Origin: Tubulanus polymorphus
Taxonomy: Eukaryota > Nemertea > Palaeonemertea > Tubulaniformes > Tubulanidae
Length of the DNA stretch: 64,000 nt
Reading direction: 5' to 3'
Assembly (NCBI RefSeq): GCF_964204645.1
Contig: NC_134028.1
Coordinates: forward strand, 14,065,263-14,129,262
Part shown: piece by piece, positions 62,198-64,000 of the stretch
Position numbering within the stretch: the first letter of the stretch is position 1
How the letters are laid out: the number at the start of each line of letters is the position of its first letter
Program-made: the position numbers and the translations under genes
Notes under the pieces: generated by a model
Database searches by the model: none
Told to the model about the DNA's origin: nothing
Seen by the model: only the letters and a program-made list of their open reading frames with translations

Positions 62198-62956
62198 TTA
62201 CTCTTTACATCTTATAACTAATTCATAAATTACAGGAAAGTTATTCAAATCAATTAAATATCCATTATGATTTCTTATTTCTAATTTAAAATTATTGAAT
62301 TTAGGAATGCATGGTTTGAAATCACATTCAGCTAAATTATAATTTATTTGCGTTCCAAATTGTTTAACATTTTTCAGCGGTAAAATATTTAATATACTAG
62401 AATTACAAATTGTATCTTTAGTTGCTTCGAAAGTTTTTGTAGGCTCGATTAAATTGCAATAAATATAAAAGTGTGTAAAAGGTATTATATTTGTATAAGT
62501 ATCAATATTTGAATAATGTCTATCTGGAAGAATTCCAAACAGTTTAGCTAAAGGTTTTCTTACTAGAAATCTATGTTGTTCATTAGTTAACTTTATTCTT
62601 ATTTTATTCGAACTATCATTTTTGATAAATTTAATTTCAAATCGAGCAGCTGCTGAGCCCATTTTTAAACGAGCTCTTTTATTAATTTCTTGCGCTAATG
62701 TTTCTAAATAATATAATCCTGGTTTTAGATAAAGATGAAACCATTTATTCAAAATTCTATCATAAATTTTAAAAGCTAAATGATCAAGACTTTTATTCGA
62801 TATATTATGAAAAGAATTACATAAACTTATATTAACTAATTTTAAATCAACACAATTCTTAAATTCTCTATCTAATTGAACTAGTAAATTATGAGATTTA
62901 TAATTTGTAAGTTTTCTTGAATCAACAAATATTCTGTATTCTTTTAATTCCACCAT
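62198..62956 (-). CDS. Penton-like minor capsid protein
   Basis: Intact 252-aa ORF, homologous to 46211-46966. The most variable part is residues ~60-140, around HLYLKPGLYYLETLAQEINK; the C-terminal half (HFYIYCNLIEPTKTFEATKD, GTQINYNLAECDFKPCIPKF, HNGYLIDLNNFPVIYEL) is almost identical between copies. Single jelly-roll penton role by family. Confidence 0.85.
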   Translation of the reverse strand: MVELKEYRIFVDSRKLTNYKSHNLLVQLDREFKNCVDLKLVNISLCNSFHNISNKSLDHLAFKIYDRILNKWFHLYLKPGLYYLETLAQEINKRARLKMGSAAARFEIKFIKNDSSNKIRIKLTNEQHRFLVRKPLAKLFGILPDRHYSNIDTYTNIIPFTHFYIYCNLIEPTKTFEATKDTICNSSILNILPLKNVKQFGTQINYNLAECDFKPCIPKFNNFKLEIRNHNGYLIDLNNFPVIYELVIRCKE

Positions 62957-62973
62957 TTATTTTACATATTTTC

Positions 62974-63327
62974 TCATTCGAAATCTATTTCATGGTGCCC
63001 TTTTTCATTCTTACCCTTATATATGAAATAGAAATCACCAGAACATAATTCTTCTAGATCTTCACTTGATAATCTATGAAATCTATCCGGTAAATATGTT
63101 CTGAATTTATGTGTATTTCCTTTGAATCCTTCATATTCTAAGTGTATAACTAATTTATCTCCATATTTGTTAGTAACTCTATCAATATTTGTAATTAGAT
63201 ATTTCTTATGGATTATTAATTCTTTTAACTTCTTAAATTTATAATCTACTGATTTGACATTTGAAGTATCTTTTATTCTATCTAGAAATGATTTGTTGTT
63301 CTCACTGTGTGTTTGTTTACTCTCCAT
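62974..63327 (-). CDS. 117-aa conserved element protein (intact)
   Basis: The only unbroken copy. Polar N-terminus (MESKQTHSENNKSFLDRIKD), then DYKFKKLKELIIHKKYLITN, the strand-rich core (GDKLVIHLEYEGFKGNTHKF, RTYLPDRFHRLSSEDLEEL) and FYFIYKGKNEKGHHEIDFE. The alternation of short strands and its constant association with PolB suggest a small OB-fold, ssDNA-binding-type protein; that is inference. Promoter is of the early A-rich type. Confidence 0.75.
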   Translation of the reverse strand: MESKQTHSENNKSFLDRIKDTSNVKSVDYKFKKLKELIIHKKYLITNIDRVTNKYGDKLVIHLEYEGFKGNTHKFRTYLPDRFHRLSSEDLEELCSGDFYFIYKGKNEKGHHEIDFE

Positions 63328-63356
63328 TTATAATACATATTTTTATTAAAATTTGA

Positions 63357-64000
63357 TTAACACGTTAGAATTCTTTTCATTATCTCGTTCTCTTTTGATT
63401 CTTCTCTTTTAAATTTTAACTATTCATCTAAATTACACCCATAAGCAACTGTATGAATTCCATCATCTAAAATATATCTTTTATCATCAAATGGGTTTAG
63501 ACTTATCTTTTCAATTTCTTCAATAAACATTTCATGATCTTCAGATCTTAAAAATCTCATCTTATGTTTTCTAACTTCTTCATTGAATATACAATTGATG
63601 TAATCTTTGAAATGAATATTCTACTACACTTTTAGTTATTCCTTTTAACTTTTTAGCTTCATGTTCTTTAGTTTTATATGAATACATCTTAGATCTAATA
63701 CCAATGAATTCAATCATTTCTTCACCGCCTAATTCATCTTTGAATTTACCAGGAACTAAACAATTCATGATTTTTAGGATAATTACTGAAATCAAAATGA
63801 TGTTTTAATGTTTTTAAATCATCAGTTATGTTATCAGTTTTTATCTTTAAAATGTAAGAATCGGTATCAAAATATAATATTTTTATATGTTTTTCTCCAA
63901 AAAGTGGTTGTAATACATTATAATAGAATTCATACATTAGTAATTTTGATAATTCTAAAACTGATGCTCCAACATAGATTGGTTTATTAAATTTCATTGA
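63357..64000 (-). pseudogene. PolB C-terminal part (runs off window), broken
   Basis: Contains polymerase motif C YFDTDSY (~63865), the KFKDELGGEEMIEFIGIRSK and KKLKGITKS blocks and the C-terminus. A deletion near 63770 removes the NDNKK region; a frameshift near 63622 and a stop at 63421 follow. Nearly identical to the matching part of 41775-45810, in inverted orientation. Confidence 0.88.

Larger units (their letters stand above)
41543..64000. mobile_element. Polinton-like locus with two inverted capsid/polymerase arms
   Basis: From the palindrome at 41543: PolB, 117-aa, penton, 118-, 73-, 140-, 144-aa, ~450-aa, coiled-coil, MCP and a C2H2 fragment (plus strand); then an integrase C-terminal scrap and ATPase (plus); then the C2H2, MCP, coiled-coil, ~450-aa, 144-, 140-, 73-, 118-aa, penton, 117-aa and PolB genes again on the minus strand, running out of the window at 64000. 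The HNH-to-integrase arm is replaced by a second copy of the capsid arm. Confidence 0.8.

Overview
The window is animal nuclear DNA, very AT-rich over most of its length, and dominated by decayed copies of one family of Polinton/Maverick-like (adintovirus-like) elements: integrated virus-like DNA encoding a protein-primed family B DNA polymerase, an rve integrase with a chromodomain, a FtsK/HerA-type packaging ATPase, a double-jelly-roll major capsid protein and a single-jelly-roll penton protein. A BEL/Pao retrotransposon remnant, a spliced Harbinger (PIF) DNA transposon and a host locus with CUB and C-type lectin coding segments show that the host is a metazoan. A marine invertebrate is likely; I cannot name the species.

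Layout. 1-5758 (minus): end of one element carrying ATPase start, integrase, small membrane protein, 199-aa protein, HNH protein and a spliced cargo gene, closed by a terminal palindrome. 5759-6836: BEL/Pao remnant. 6821-8053 (plus): terminal fragment of a second copy (half palindrome, 117-aa gene, polymerase N-terminus). 8054-13765: host intergenic DNA with several repeat families. 13766-16626 (plus): a divergent second family (117-aa homologue and polymerase), interrupted by a Harbinger element (16627-19248), which is itself cut by the next Polinton terminus. 19249-38994: a composite with a complete HNH-to-ATPase arm (plus), then two successive rearranged copies of the polymerase/capsid arm (minus), ending in a palindrome. 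38995-41542: host CUB/C-type lectin locus. 41543-64000: polymerase-to-capsid arm (plus), an integrase scrap and ATPase, then the same arm again in inverse orientation (minus) running off the window.

By combining copies, the ancestral element reads: terminal palindrome, HNH, 199-aa, small membrane protein, integrase, ATPase, convergent with C2H2 protein, MCP, coiled-coil/membrane protein, ~450-aa protein, 144-aa, 140-aa, 73-aa, 118-aa, penton, 117-aa, PolB, terminal palindrome. The replication and integration genes sit near the termini and the virion genes in the middle. Virion genes are spaced only 0-30 bp apart and nearly every one is preceded by a T-rich tract and TAAATG; the terminal genes share a different A-rich upstream module that lies partly inside the terminal repeats.

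Most copies are broken by stops, frameshifts, deletions and chimeric joins. Several small genes (penton, 118-aa, 73-aa, 140-aa, one integrase and one full-length but Walker B-mutated ATPase) are still open. I found no adenain-like protease, no CRISPR and no functional RNA gene. Family assignments come from motifs and remembered family features; no database search was possible.
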